Below, piece by piece: positions 1 through 5,440 of a stretch of DNA of 6,938 bases. A model generated the notes under the pieces. That model ran no database searches. It was given only the letters and a program-made list of their open reading frames with translations, and was not told the origin of the DNA. Each line of letters begins with the position of its first letter. Positions within the stretch are counted from its first letter, which is position 1. Source of the DNA: an uncultured Collinsella sp. (lineage in GTDB: Bacteria; Actinomycetota; Coriobacteriia; Coriobacteriales; Coriobacteriaceae); NCBI GenBank assembly GCA_900757265.1, contig CAAENW010000249.1:1-6938 (forward strand), read 5' to 3'. Made by a program: the position numbers and the translations under genes.

Positions 1-596
1 CCGTGGTCATAGGCGACGGCACGGAGGTTTATGAACGCTGCCGAGAGCTCAACTGCCCGCCCTTCACGCTTGTCGGCATTGGCAGCCTCAACTGGAATCG
101 CGAGCTGAGCCCCTGGGGATGCGACGGTACCGTGCGCGATGCCGAGCCCTTTGGTGGACAGGCCGCTGGTTTTCTTGACGAGTTGTTGAAGCAGATAATC
201 CCAGAGGCCGAATCATCGCTCCCGCAACCGCCCACCTGGCGCGGCGTTGCCGGCTACTCGTTGGCGGGTCTTTTTGCACTGTGGGCACTTTGGCAAACAG
301 ATGTCTTTGAGCGCGCGGCGAGTGCATCGGGGTCGCTGTGGTTCCCCGGCTTTATCGACTACGCGCGCGAGCGCACGATGACAGCTACGCCCGACGCCGT
401 CTATCTGTCACTCGGCAAAAAGGAAACCAAGACGCCCAACCGCATGATGCGGCACGTACTCGACGATACGCGCGCGATGGAAGAGCTGTTTATCGAGCGT
501 GACATTCCAACAACGCTGGAGCTCAACCCCGGCAATCACTTTACCCAAACTGACCTGCGCATGGCACGCGGCATCCACTGGATACTGACGCATTAA
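1..596 (+). CDS. Alpha/beta-hydrolase esterase, 3' part (5' end outside window)
   Basis: This is the C-terminal 198 or so residues of a serine hydrolase of the esterase D/BesA-like alpha/beta-hydrolase type. Counting from the GTG at 3, the nucleophile elbow is G84-Y-S86-L-A-G89 (GxSxxG). Asn178-His179 near the C-terminus supplies the likely catalytic His, and E141 after the strand VYLSLGKK is a candidate acid. The reading frame is open to the window edge with no ribosome binding site before the GTG, and family members normally carry a further N-terminal strand and oxyanion region, so the true start should lie upstream. No signal peptide can be judged. The TAA stop at 594-596 overlaps the terminator stem. 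The substrate cannot be predicted; relatives cleave acyl esters, including siderophore esters and peptide or xenobiotic esters. The fold is confident, the substrate is not. Confidence 0.85.
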   Translation, partial: VVIGDGTEVYERCRELNCPPFTLVGIGSLNWNRELSPWGCDGTVRDAEPFGGQAAGFLDELLKQIIPEAESSLPQPPTWRGVAGYSLAGLFALWALWQTDVFERAASASGSLWFPGFIDYARERTMTATPDAVYLSLGKKETKTPNRMMRHVLDDTRAMEELFIERDIPTTLELNPGNHFTQTDLRMARGIHWILTH

Positions 597-636
597 AAAT
601 GGCATCCACGCGTACATACGCATGGACGCCATTTTT
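595..636. terminator. Bidirectional intrinsic terminator between convergent genes
   Basis: The arms AAAAATGGC (595-603) and GCCATTTTT (628-636) are perfectly complementary. After one A/C mismatch the stem continues with TCCA/TGGA (605-608 with 623-626) and, after a second mismatch, with GCG/CGC (610-612 with 619-621), leaving a small loop. Both strands read the hairpin followed by a T run: TTTTTAATTT on plus, and the complement of the leading A run on minus. It therefore serves both the esterase gene, whose TAA it overlaps, and the permease gene, whose stop is at 657-659. Confidence 0.9.
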
Positions 637-656
637 AATTTGGCTGAACGCAGCTA

Positions 657-1991
657 CTATTCAGCAGTCTCCTCAAGCTCGGAAGTATCGAACTCAAAGT
701 CGTTACCGGGCAGGATGGCGTTGAGCACAATGCCCACCAGCGAGCCCACGGCAAGGCCCGAAAGCGAAATCGTCACGCCGCCCAGCTCCAGCACGATGGC
801 GCCGGTGGTACTGTAGGCAATGCCGAGCGAAAGCACGAGCACCAGAGCCGCCACCAGCACGTTGCGGTTGTTCTGGAAATCAACCTGGTTCTCGATGAGG
901 TTACGTACACCAACGGCGCTGATCATGCCGTAGAGCACGAGCGACACGCCGCCGATCACACACGCCGGCATGGCCGCAATGACAGCCGCGAACTTGGGGC
1001 AGAACGAGAGCACAATGGCGCAACACGCGGCAATGCGAATCACGCGCGGGTCAAACACACGCGTCAGGGCAAGCACACCGGTGTTCTCGCCATAGGTGGT
1101 GTTAGCCGGAGCGCCAAAGAGCGATGCGAGAATGGTCGCCAGGCCATCGCCAAGCAGGGTGCGATGCAGGCCGGGATCGGCAATGTAGTTGCGCTCGCAA
1201 GTCGAGCCGATAGCGGAGATATCACCAATATGCTCGATCATAGTCGCAAAGGCCAGCGGCATGATGGTGATGATGGCAGTCGTGGCAAGGCCGCTATCGA
1301 ACTGAGGCCCAAAGAGCGCAAACACGGTGTTGTCCCACACGATGGGCAAGCCAACCCAGGGAGCGGCTGCGACGCCAGAGAAGTCGACCTCGCCCAGCGC
1401 AGCCGCAACGGCATAGCTCACCACAACGCCCAGCAGAATCGGCACGATCTTGACCATGCCGCGGCCCCAGATGTTGCAGATGACGATCACAGCCACAGCG
1501 ACAACGGCAACAAGCCAATTGGTCTGGCAGTTAGCGATGGCAGAGCTTGCCAAGATTAGGCCGATCGAAATGACGATGGGGCCGGTCACCACCGGCGGAA
1601 AGAAGCGCATGACGCGCTTGGCGCCAAACGCGCGGAACAGGGCCGCCAGCACCGGATAGAGCAGGCCGGCGCAGGCTACACCCAGGCAGGCGTAGGGCAA
1701 AAGCTCGGCCTCGCCGTTGGGCGCGATTGCGGCATAACCAGCAATAAAGGCAAACGACGAGCCCAAGAAGGCCGGTACCTTGCCGCGCGACAGGAAGTGG
1801 AACAGCAGCGTGCCCAAGCCGGCAAACAAAAGCGTTGCCGACACCGAGAGACCGGTGAGCACGGGCACCAACACCGTGGCGCCAAACATCGCGAATAGAT
1901 GCTGCAGACCGAGTAGGAACATGCGCGGGCGGCCGAGCGATGACGCATCGTAGATGGCATCGGCGACGGCGGGCGTCGAAGACTGGGACAT
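657..1991 (-). CDS. uraA: Uracil permease, NCS2/NAT family (UraA-like)
   Basis: A 444-residue inner-membrane nucleobase:cation symporter that would take up uracil, probably with protons. It is hydrophobic throughout, consistent with the 14 transmembrane segments of the NCS2 fold. Family marks, in order: QHLFAMFGATVLVP (30-43); FLGSSFAF (75-82) with F80 matching UraA Phe73; EHIGD (253-257) with E253 matching UraA Glu241; and NTTYGEN (297-303) with Y300 and E302 matching Tyr288 and Glu290. The stretches DPGLHR and GVSLVLYGMI also follow E. coli UraA. The start was set at the ATG at 1991, preceded by AAAGGA six bases away. A longer open frame to 2216 adds an N-terminus unlike the family and overlaps the upstream gene. 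Length is normal (E. coli UraA is 429 residues). The acidic tail FEFDTSELEETAE is cytoplasmic in the usual topology. Xanthine transport is less likely given the close UraA-type TM10 motif. Confidence 0.93.
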   Translation of the reverse strand: MSQSSTPAVADAIYDASSLGRPRMFLLGLQHLFAMFGATVLVPVLTGLSVSATLLFAGLGTLLFHFLSRGKVPAFLGSSFAFIAGYAAIAPNGEAELLPYACLGVACAGLLYPVLAALFRAFGAKRVMRFFPPVVTGPIVISIGLILASSAIANCQTNWLVAVVAVAVIVICNIWGRGMVKIVPILLGVVVSYAVAAALGEVDFSGVAAAPWVGLPIVWDNTVFALFGPQFDSGLATTAIITIMPLAFATMIEHIGDISAIGSTCERNYIADPGLHRTLLGDGLATILASLFGAPANTTYGENTGVLALTRVFDPRVIRIAACCAIVLSFCPKFAAVIAAMPACVIGGVSLVLYGMISAVGVRNLIENQVDFQNNRNVLVAALVLVLSLGIAYSTTGAIVLELGGVTISLSGLAVGSLVGIVLNAILPGNDFEFDTSELEETAE

Positions 1992-2014
1992 GGATGTCCT
2001 TTCGAATGGAAGGG

Positions 2015-2046
2015 CGATCGGGCATATTGGATAACCTGCCCGAACG
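2015..2046 (-). promoter_or_regulatory. Hairpin in the uraA 5' leader
   Basis: On the minus strand, TCGGGCA and TGCCCGA (plus 2037-2043 and 2018-2024) form a perfect 7 bp inverted repeat around a 12 nt loop, extended by CG/CG after one mismatch. It lies between the candidate -10 and the ribosome binding site at 1997-2003, so it would be in the mRNA leader about 25 nt before the start codon. No T run follows, so it is not a terminator. It lacks the loop sequence I would expect for a PyrR-binding RNA. Its role is unknown. Confidence 0.4.
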
Positions 2047-2060
2047 ATACGATCCGAACC

Positions 2061-2088
2061 ATTGTACGCGATACGCAGTGCCTCGCAC
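2061..2088 (-). promoter_or_regulatory. Candidate uraA promoter
   Basis: TACAAT (minus strand, plus 2061-2066) is a good sigma-A type -10, one mismatch from TATAAT. A poor -35 (GTGCGA, plus 2083-2088) lies 16 bases upstream. A start near 2054 would give a leader of about 63 nt containing the hairpin at 2015-2046. The preceding 122 bp gap has no convincing terminator, so read-through from the methyltransferase gene is also possible. Confidence 0.4.
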
Positions 2089-2113
2089 GCGCCGCCACCT
2101 GCAAACGCTAGCG

Positions 2114-3247
2114 CTATTTCCAAACGCGTTCGGCGATGCGCCTGACCAGCGCGATCTTCGCCCACTGCTCGTCCTCGGTCAGCTTGTTGCCAATCTCGCA
2201 GCTGGCAAAGCCACACTGCGGAGACAGATACAGGTTCTCGAGCGGAACATACTTTGCAGCCTCGTGAATACGCTCAACGATGGCATCCTCATCCTCAAGC
2301 TCAGCGGCCTTGGTGGTCACTAGACCCAACACGACCTTCCTGCCGGGGGCAACATACTTCAGCGGCTCAAAGCCACCGGCGCGCGGTGTATCGAACTCAA
2401 GGTAGAACGCATCGACGTTCTCGTGTGCGAACAGATACGGCGCGATGGGGTCATAGCCGCCCTCGAAGGCATAGGTGGAGTGGTAATTACCACGGCACAC
2501 ATGCGTGTTGATGACCAGGTCGTCGGGCTTGCCCTCGATGGCGGCGTTGTTGAGCGCCACGCCCAGCTCGGACACCTTTTGCAGGTCGACCGGGCTCATA
2601 CCAGTCTTTGCCGCAAAGTCGGTATCGCAGTAGATGCCCCAGGTGCAGTCATCAAACTGGATGTTGCGGCAGCCCGCGGCATACAGGTCAGCAATCACGG
2701 TGCGGTATGCTGCGGCAATGGCATCGACGAGTTCTTCGTCGGTCTTGTAGACGGCGTGCAGACTCTCCTGCTGGCCATCGCAGCGGTCGAGTGTGACTTC
2801 GGAGAACGTCTGGATCGGCGCCGGAATGGTCTGGCGTGCAACGTGGCCCTCCCCCTCGAGTGCCTTGACAAACTTAAAGTGCTCGACGAAGGGGTGGTTC
2901 TCGCCGCTGATGGGGCCGGTCACCACGGCGGTGTCAGCCGTGGTCTCCTCGTCGTGGAACATATAGCCCGTACGCGAGGTGCGGCGTTCAATGCCGTTGA
3001 GCCCCCACATAAAATCGAGGTGCCAGTAACTGCGACGAAACTCGCCATCGGTAATCACCTGCAGACCGGTGGCCTTTTGCTTGTCCACCAGGTCGCGAAT
3101 AGCCTCATCCTCGACGGCCTTAAGCCCCTCGGCATCAAGCGTGCCTGCCGCATAGGCAGCGCGGGCATCCTTTACGGCCTGCGGACGAAGAAAGCTGCCG
3201 ACGATATCGGCGCGAAACGGCGCGTTCGGTTGAATTGAAGTGCTCAT
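2114..3247 (-). CDS. Core MetE-like (YxjG/YxjH-type) cobalamin-independent methyltransferase
   Basis: A 377-residue cytosolic protein equal to the catalytic C-terminal barrel of cobalamin-independent methionine synthase (COG0620), without the N-terminal barrel of full-length MetE (about 750 residues). It is expected to methylate a zinc-bound thiolate such as homocysteine. Visible marks are GSFLRP (17-22), ITDGEFRRSYW (65-75), the zinc pair H249 and C251 in THVCRGN, E284 in FYLEFD as a probable third ligand, and C345 in SPQCGF as the fourth. The start at 3247 was chosen because AAGGGAG (plus 3254-3260) sits six bases upstream; an in-frame ATG at 3265 has no such site. Bacillus yxjG/yxjH are under SAM-riboswitch control. 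Here there is no room or sequence for one, but a LysR gene lies directly upstream and the 155 bp gap holds dyads. The methyl donor is uncertain: reported core-MetE proteins do not use folate in the normal way, and methylcobalamin has been shown for one. Confidence 0.9.
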   Translation of the reverse strand: MSTSIQPNAPFRADIVGSFLRPQAVKDARAAYAAGTLDAEGLKAVEDEAIRDLVDKQKATGLQVITDGEFRRSYWHLDFMWGLNGIERRTSRTGYMFHDEETTADTAVVTGPISGENHPFVEHFKFVKALEGEGHVARQTIPAPIQTFSEVTLDRCDGQQESLHAVYKTDEELVDAIAAAYRTVIADLYAAGCRNIQFDDCTWGIYCDTDFAAKTGMSPVDLQKVSELGVALNNAAIEGKPDDLVINTHVCRGNYHSTYAFEGGYDPIAPYLFAHENVDAFYLEFDTPRAGGFEPLKYVAPGRKVVLGLVTTKAAELEDEDAIVERIHEAAKYVPLENLYLSPQCGFASCEIGNKLTEDEQWAKIALVRRIAERVWK

Positions 3248-3287
3248 AGATATCTCCCTTTGCATTGGTTGCTTTACTGGGACAGAG

Positions 3288-3301
3288 TATGAGCGCTCAT
3301 A
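3288..3301. promoter_or_regulatory. Perfect 14 bp palindrome upstream of the methyltransferase gene
   Basis: TATGAGCGCTCATA is perfectly self-complementary and lies 41-54 bases before the methyltransferase start codon, near or just downstream of the candidate transcription start. By simple arithmetic a 7+7 palindrome is expected about once in 16 kb, so roughly a 1% chance within this gap. It could be a repressor operator. As RNA it has no room for a loop without opening the centre. Confidence 0.4.
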
Positions 3302-3313
3302 TAGCCATCGTAA

Positions 3314-3342
3314 AATATACGTTTATAACAGTTTGATATAGA
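3314..3342 (-). promoter_or_regulatory. Candidate methyltransferase promoter with weak -35
   Basis: On the minus strand, TATATT (plus 3314-3319) is a plausible -10. At 17 bp spacing the -35 position is TCTATA (plus 3337-3342), a poor match that lies inside the dyad at 3334-3356. A weak -35 covered by an inverted repeat is typical of activator-dependent LysR targets. An alternative -10 (TATATG) overlaps the 14 bp palindrome, so the start site is not settled. Confidence 0.3.
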
Positions 3343-3356
3343 TACTTCCTATATCA
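3334..3356. promoter_or_regulatory. Inverted repeat, candidate LysR-type operator
   Basis: TGATATAG and CTATATCA (3334-3341 and 3349-3356) form a perfect 8 bp inverted repeat around a 7 bp spacer. The inner part, ATAG-N7-CTAT, fits the general T-N11-A pattern of LysR-type binding sites. It lies between the LysR gene and the methyltransferase gene, about 90 bp before the latter's start codon and over its candidate -35. I infer it is the site of the regulator encoded just upstream. Confidence 0.5.
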
Positions 3357-3402
3357 GTTGGGACTGCCATGAAGAGATTTGACCTGTACAGGACGCAGCA
3401 GT

Positions 3403-4299
3403 CTAGATATGCTGACGGATCGCGTCGATATAGGCTTGACCGTAGCGCGTAAGCGTCGTGTTCTTGCGCGTGATGATGCCGATCTCCATGTACTCATCCA
3501 CATCGAGCGGAATCGAGATAATGCCGGGGCCGTTGAGCTCGTGGCTGATCACGCCCGAGCATACCGTGTAGCCGTTGAGGCCCATGGCCAAATTGAACAG
3601 CGTCGCACGGTCGCGCACGCGGATATTCTTGCGACGCTCAAACGTCGAGGTCAGCTCCTCGGAATAGTAAAACGAGTTGTAACTGCCCTGCTCGTAGGAC
3701 AGGAACGGGTAGTCTTCCAAGTCCTCGAGCGTCACGCTGGAGCGGGCCGCCAGCGGATGGTCGGCACAGACGAAGACATGCGGCGTGGCGCAGAAGAGCC
3801 CTTCGAACACGAGCTCGTTGGCCACCAGCATGCGCTCGATGACCTCGCGGTTGTGCTCGGACAGATATAGGATGCCCAGTTCGCTTTTCATATGCGCGAC
3901 GTCCTCGATAATCTCGTGAGTCTGCTCCTCGCGCAGGGTGAAGTCGTAACGCGCAGCATCGAACTCGCGGATCACGTCAACAAACGCGTTAACGGCAAAG
4001 GAATAATGCTGGCAGCTCACACTAAAGTGCGGCACCTGCTCGGACGCGCCCTTGTACTTGCCTTCGAGCAGATCCGCCTGATCGAGCACCTGGCGCGCGT
4101 AGCCCAAGAAGGTCTCGCCCTCCTCGGACACAATGACACCCTTGTTGGTGCGCTCAAAGATGTGCACACCCATCTCGTTTTCGAGATCGCGGATCGACGC
4201 GGTAATCGAAGGCTGCGACACGAAGAGCCGGCGCGAGGCCTCGGTGATGCTGCCGCATTCGGCAACTTTGACGACATACCTGAGCTGTTGAAGCTTCAT
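3403..4299 (-). CDS. LysR-type transcriptional regulator
   Basis: A 298-residue DNA-binding regulator of normal LTTR length. The N-terminal winged helix-turn-helix spans about residues 1-60, with the classic pattern GSITEASRRLFVSQPSITASI and then LE..MGVHIFERTNKG. A linker helix follows to about 90. The effector domain begins FSVSCQHYSFAVNAFV (92-107), the first strand and helix of a periplasmic-binding-protein-like fold. The start at 4299 has AGGGAG about six bases upstream, and that site overlaps the TAG of the HAD gene, leaving only 10 nt between them, so the two are probably co-transcribed. Most LTTRs are divergent from their target; here the likely target is the next gene downstream on the same strand, the MetE-like methyltransferase. 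A methionine/cysteine role (as for streptococcal MtaR or CmbR) is suggested by context only; the ligand is unknown. Confidence 0.93.
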   Translation of the reverse strand: MKLQQLRYVVKVAECGSITEASRRLFVSQPSITASIRDLENEMGVHIFERTNKGVIVSEEGETFLGYARQVLDQADLLEGKYKGASEQVPHFSVSCQHYSFAVNAFVDVIREFDAARYDFTLREEQTHEIIEDVAHMKSELGILYLSEHNREVIERMLVANELVFEGLFCATPHVFVCADHPLAARSSVTLEDLEDYPFLSYEQGSYNSFYYSEELTSTFERRKNIRVRDRATLFNLAMGLNGYTVCSGVISHELNGPGIISIPLDVDEYMEIGIITRKNTTLTRYGQAYIDAIRQHI

Positions 4300-4309
4300 G
4301 GCTTTCTCC

Positions 4310-5218
4310 CTAGACGTTCGTGACGTCGAAACCCGTCGTGCTCATCTGACGCATAAACGACGGCATCTCCCCCGTCGCGGCGCAGGCGGCAATCTGATGC
4401 AGAGCCCCGGCAACCGCATCGTCTGCCGCAGCGCCGATATGCCAGCGCGCGGCAGCCGTGACGGCCTCGTTGGCATTGGCGACTGCAACGGAGTTGGGGA
4501 CGGCACCGATCATGGGCAGGTCGTTATCGGAATCGCCAAATACGGCCACCTCGTCGGACGTCAGGTCCAAAGCGCGCGCCAGCTCCAGCGCAGCGCAACC
4601 CTTGTCCCAACCTGCTGGAAGAATGTCGAACAGGCGCACACGATTGTTGGGAAACACGAGCGAGAGTTCCGGCACCTCAGCGGCAACGCGCTCGCGTAGC
4701 TCCGCGAGCTCCTCACGCGAACGAGCACTCCAGATATTCGCCTTGAACACCGGCGCGTCATCGACGACAGGACGGCACGGGGCCTCTTCGCCCTTGAGCC
4801 ATGCGTTGCCGCCCGACTCCATGGCGCGGCGCACACGCTCGGGGTCGCTCGTTACACAATAGGCATCGTTATTCCAAAAGTCATCGCCCAGGCTGTAGAC
4901 CTTCAGATACGTATCGTCGGTCTCTTGCTCCAAGTAGTCAGCCAAGCGCATAAGGGCGGCGTTGTCGGTCGCATGCGAGGCTACCACCTCGCCGTCCACA
5001 AACATGACCTGGCCGTTGCAGAACGCGCCGGTCGAGAAGCACTCGGCGCGATTGCGGAACATCCAGCCCATCGCGGAGGGCTGGCGACCCGAAACCGGGC
5101 CAAAGTGCAGACCCGCCGCCTGCATGGCATGAATGCCCTCGATGGCGTAGTCGCTGGCGCCGTCATGCCCGGCTGGAATCAGCGTATCGTCCATATCGGT
5201 CAGCACAAGTTTAATCAT
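4310..5218 (-). CDS. Cof-type HAD-superfamily (IIB) phosphatase
   Basis: A 302-residue cytosolic phosphohydrolase with all four HAD motifs: I, D8-M-D10-D-T (nucleophile D8, acid/base D10); II, S43 in PVSGRQ; III, K206 in PAGWDKG; IV, GDSDND (228-233) with D229 and D233 for magnesium. A large cap domain lies between motifs II and III, as in the Cof/YbiV/YidA group. These enzymes act on sugar phosphates, flavin, PLP or nucleotide phosphates and are promiscuous. E. coli Cof is reported to hydrolyse HMP-PP, the thiamine pyrimidine precursor, which is notable because this gene is divergent from a thiamine operon. The start at 5218 has a G-rich stretch (GGGGG) just upstream, a mediocre ribosome binding site. 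It is the first gene of a probable HAD-lysR transcript. The substrate is not predictable from sequence. Confidence 0.92.
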   Translation of the reverse strand: MIKLVLTDMDDTLIPAGHDGASDYAIEGIHAMQAAGLHFGPVSGRQPSAMGWMFRNRAECFSTGAFCNGQVMFVDGEVVASHATDNAALMRLADYLEQETDDTYLKVYSLGDDFWNNDAYCVTSDPERVRRAMESGGNAWLKGEEAPCRPVVDDAPVFKANIWSARSREELAELRERVAAEVPELSLVFPNNRVRLFDILPAGWDKGCAALELARALDLTSDEVAVFGDSDNDLPMIGAVPNSVAVANANEAVTAAARWHIGAAADDAVAGALHQIAACAATGEMPSFMRQMSTTGFDVTNV

Positions 5219-5246
5219 AGAGCCCCCATTCGTTTCAACCCCATCA

Positions 5247-5276
5247 ATTGTACCGATGCGTTAGTATAGGGAGCAA
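5247..5276 (-). promoter_or_regulatory. Candidate promoter of the HAD-lysR transcript
   Basis: On the minus strand, TTGCTC (plus 5271-5276) and TACAAT (plus 5247-5252) are separated by 18 bp, a reasonable sigma-A type promoter. Transcription would start near 5240, about 22 nt before the HAD start codon. The -35 lies where the divergent thiamine transcript is expected to begin. Confidence 0.5.
5262..5270 (+). promoter_or_regulatory. Candidate -10 for the thiamine operon
   Basis: TAGTAT (5262-5267) or the overlapping TATAGG (5265-5270) is the only plausible -10 at the right distance before the riboswitch, giving a start at about 5274-5277. No good -35 lies at 16-18 bp, so this call rests mainly on position. 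Confidence 0.3.
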
Positions 5277-5284
5277 CAGATTCG

Positions 5285-5376
5285 ATGCGGGAGTGCCGGC
5301 GGTGCAAACCACAAGGCTGAGAGGGCATGGGGCCCAATCCTTTGAACCTGTCAGTTAATGCTGGCGTAGGGAGCAT
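5285..5376 (+). promoter_or_regulatory. TPP riboswitch (THI element) aptamer
   Basis: The conserved THI-box segments occur in order: CTGAGA (5317-5322), CCTTTGAACCTG (5339-5350) and GCGTAGGGA (5364-5372). The closing P1 helix is ATGC/GCAT (5285-5288 with 5373-5376). Inside it, GCC (5295-5297) pairs with GGC (5315-5317), enclosing a small GGT/ACC hairpin (5301-5303 with 5308-5310). CAG/CTG (5352-5354 with 5361-5363) forms the helix before the GCGTAGGGA strand. It senses thiamine pyrophosphate and here controls thiM and the two genes behind it through the terminator that follows. Confidence 0.97.
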
Positions 5377-5387
5377 GCCGCCTTTTT

Positions 5388-5420
5388 AGGGGCGCTGTCT
5401 ATGCACAGCGCCCCTTTTCT
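5388..5420 (+). terminator. Riboswitch expression platform: intrinsic terminator
   Basis: GGGGCGCTGT (5389-5398) and ACAGCGCCCC (5405-5414) form a perfect 10 bp stem (11 with A5388-T5415) around a 6 nt loop, followed by TTTTCT. It begins 12 nt after the TPP aptamer and ends 20 nt before the thiM start, the arrangement expected for TPP-induced premature termination. A competing stem uses 5376-5383 with 5388-5394 (U-UUUU-A loop side, one bulged G at 5380), which would break the terminator's 5' arm. Confidence 0.92.
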
Positions 5421-5435
5421 ATGCCAAGGAGGCAT
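5421..5435 (+). promoter_or_regulatory. thiM ribosome binding site in a small hairpin
   Basis: AAGGAGG (5426-5432) lies 8 nt before the GTG start and fixes the thiM start. It is flanked by ATGCC (5421-5425) and GGCAT (5431-5435), which can form a 5 bp stem hiding the last two Gs of the site. The 3' arm could instead pair with CATGCC at 5374-5379 in the aptamer end. This may add translational control, or may be coincidental. Confidence 0.5.
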
Positions 5436-5440
5436 GTGCA

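Noticed and set aside
2105..2119. Overlapping short palindromes (CGCTAGCG, TAGCGCTA) at the methyltransferase stop codon, as a terminator
   Set aside because: There is no loop and no T run on the minus strand, so no intrinsic terminator can be supported here.
1992..2216. N-terminal extension of the uracil permease frame to 2216
   Set aside because: The extension overlaps the methyltransferase 3' end, is arginine-rich and unlike NCS2 proteins, and the ATG at 1991 has a good ribosome binding site.
2423..3238. Long plus-strand open frame (271 codons) opposite the methyltransferase gene
   Set aside because: It is antisense to a gene with clear catalytic motifs and its own ribosome binding site. 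Its protein resembles no family I recognise and it is a typical shadow frame in GC-rich DNA.
3383..3392. CCTGTACAGG palindrome just after the LysR stop codon
   Set aside because: It has no loop and no T run, so it is not a terminator; a 5+5 palindrome is frequent by chance. It might be an operator but there is nothing else to support that.
3248..3402. SAM riboswitch upstream of the methyltransferase gene, as in Bacillus yxjG/yxjH
   Set aside because: The gap lacks the S-box core and has no terminator or other expression platform.
3379..4323. Plus-strand open frames opposite the LysR gene (3379-3870 and 3892-4323)
   Set aside because: They are shadows of a well-formed LysR gene, with no recognisable domain and no credible ribosome binding site.
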